Source: Verrucomicrobiales bacterium
GTDB lineage: Bacteria > Verrucomicrobiota > Verrucomicrobiia > Verrucomicrobiales > DEV007
Length of the DNA stretch: 6,571 nucleotides
NCBI GenBank assembly: GCA_003232855.1
Contig: QIKC01000171.1
Location: 1 to 6,571, forward strand
Reading direction: 5' to 3'
The translations under genes and the position numbers were made by a program. Below the pieces are notes generated by a model. The model ran no database searches. It was not told the origin of the DNA and was given only the letters and a program-made list of their open reading frames with translations. Shown piece after piece: positions 5,632 through 6,571 of this stretch. Numbering within the stretch: position 1 is the stretch's first letter; every line of letters starts with the position of its first letter.

Positions 5632-6571
5632 ACTTTCCCCTCCGGGGACAATTTGAAAAACAGCATGTGCTGCCAAGGGAGATCGTCGTAGGAGCGGACG
5701 AGCTCGAACCCGTTAGCGGTCAGTTCCTTGATCACCTGCGCCTTGGTCATCTTGTGCTCCGGCTTGATCGGCACCTCTTTGTCCTCCGTGCGAAACTCTA
5801 CCAAAACAATTTGCCCGCCCGGACGCAGCGACTTGCGGATACTGGCCAGCATTTGTTCCGGGTGCGAAAACTCGTGATAGACGTCCACCAGAAGCGCCAG
5901 ATCGACCGCCGCCACCGGCAGCTCCGCGTCCCAATAGCTATTCTCCACAGCAACGATGTTCTCGAGCCCCGCCTTCCCCGCACGCTCCACCAACATCTGC
6001 AACATCTCCGGCTGAATGTCCACCGCGTAAGCCGTGCCACCGCCGATGCGCCGCGCCATCATCAGCGTGTGGTAGCCGTTCCCCGAGCCGATATCCGCCA
6101 CATCCATGCCCTCCTCCAGCCCCAACTGATCGATCATTTCCTGCGCGCGCTCCTCCTCCTCGCGCATCTTGCGCAGCAACCACGACGCCCCCTGCCAGTG
6201 CATGGTGCGAGCGATCTCCCGACCGCGATATTCCAACAGCGGCGGCGACCCCTGCCCCTTTTCCCGCGCGGCGGTGCGAGCAACATCATCGGATAAAGCC
6301 CACTCGATCCATTCGACCAGCGGCTCTGAAGTCGGCTCCACCTTGGTACGGAAACGGTTCAAAACCTGCCCCTCTCGACCGATCAGAAATTTCTCGAAAT
6401 TCCATTTCACCGGGCCGAAAAAGCGCGGATTGGTCGCCTCACCCGTGAGCAATTTATAAAGCGGGTGCGCCCCCTTGCCACCGACCTCCACCTTTGCCGC
6501 CATCGGGAACGTCACACCGTATTTCGTCGAACAGAACGCCTTAATCTCTTCGGCACCCCCGGGCTCCTGCC
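5628..6571 (-). CDS. Glutathione peroxidase-SAM methyltransferase fusion, N-terminus off the edge
   Basis: A single open frame runs from the right edge to a TAG at 5628-5630: 313 visible residues with two domains. Residues 1-87 are the C-terminal half of a glutathione peroxidase. It starts in QEPG, whose Gln is a catalytic residue of the family, and continues through FCSTKYGVTFPM, HPLYKLLTG (25-33) and WNFEKFLIGR (56-65), where Trp and Asn complete the tetrad; the catalytic Cys or Sec lies beyond the window. The peroxidase fold normally ends near the VEPTSEPLVEWIEWAL helix. Residues about 110-310 are a class I SAM-dependent methyltransferase: motif I VADIGSGNGYHT (157-168), acidic motif II AVDIQPEML (182-190), VDVYHEFSHPEQML (228-241), and SLRPGGQIVLVEF before the end. 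The methyl acceptor is unknown. Peroxidases of this family reduce peroxides using glutathione or thioredoxin. A GTG at 6515 could be mistaken for a start, but the upstream codons clearly continue the peroxidase. Confidence 0.9.
   Translation of the reverse strand, partial: QEPGGAEEIKAFCSTKYGVTFPMAAKVEVGGKGAHPLYKLLTGEATNPRFFGPVKWNFEKFLIGREGQVLNRFRTKVEPTSEPLVEWIEWALSDDVARTAAREKGQGSPPLLEYRGREIARTMHWQGASWLLRKMREEEERAQEMIDQLGLEEGMDVADIGSGNGYHTLMMARRIGGGTAYAVDIQPEMLQMLVERAGKAGLENIVAVENSYWDAELPVAAVDLALLVDVYHEFSHPEQMLASIRKSLRPGGQIVLVEFRTEDKEVPIKPEHKMTKAQVIKELTANGFELVRSYDDLPWQHMLFFKLSPEGKV

Noticed and set aside
5628..6515. Stand-alone 295-residue methyltransferase starting at a GTG at 6515
   Set aside because: The codons between 6571 and 6515 read through in frame as a conserved peroxidase segment beginning QEPG, so the gene continues beyond the window.
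1..6571. CRISPR array, tRNA, rRNA, insertion sequence, phage or defence genes
   Set aside because: No spaced direct repeats, cloverleaf, transposase motifs or defence-gene domains were seen; nearly all sequence is accounted for by the genes listed.

Overview
The window looks like ordinary chromosome from a GC-rich, Gram-negative-type bacterium, most likely in the Planctomycetota-Verrucomicrobiota group. The inference rests on three things: a secreted DUF1080 (3-keto-disaccharide hydrolase) protein, a family much expanded in that group; a methyltransferase of a type I associate with the same phyla; and an outer-membrane-type TPR lipoprotein. The phylum cannot be fixed from the sequence alone.

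Layout. The left edge (1-87, + strand) holds the last 28 codons of an unrecognised protein with a CxxC pair. Everything else is on the minus strand. Reading in the direction of transcription, from right to left: the C-terminal part of a glutathione peroxidase fused in frame to a SAM-dependent methyltransferase (from beyond the right edge to 5628); a secreted DUF1080 protein (5591-4965); a 138-bp AT-rich gap with a strong hairpin; a large TPR lipoprotein (4826-2910); then a compact Fe-S biogenesis cluster, iscA (2861-2490), hscB (2481-1909) and hscA (1853-120). The hscA gene converges on the partial + strand gene.

Function. IscA-type carrier, HscB J-protein and HscA Hsp70 are the late, transfer half of the ISC iron-sulfur system, in the canonical isc order iscA-hscB-hscA. 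The early half (iscS, iscU) and the ferredoxin gene are absent from both sides within this window. The peroxidase-methyltransferase fusion and the DUF1080 protein have no evident link to Fe-S assembly, although peroxide defence and Fe-S biogenesis are both oxidative-stress functions. No mobile element, CRISPR array, tRNA, rRNA or defence system was seen. None of the five complete genes has a recognisable Shine-Dalgarno sequence before its chosen start.

The most unusual item is the glutathione peroxidase-methyltransferase fusion. Next come the detached iscA-hscBA cluster with a shortened Hsp70 nucleotide-binding domain, and the intergenic palindrome at 4896-4931.
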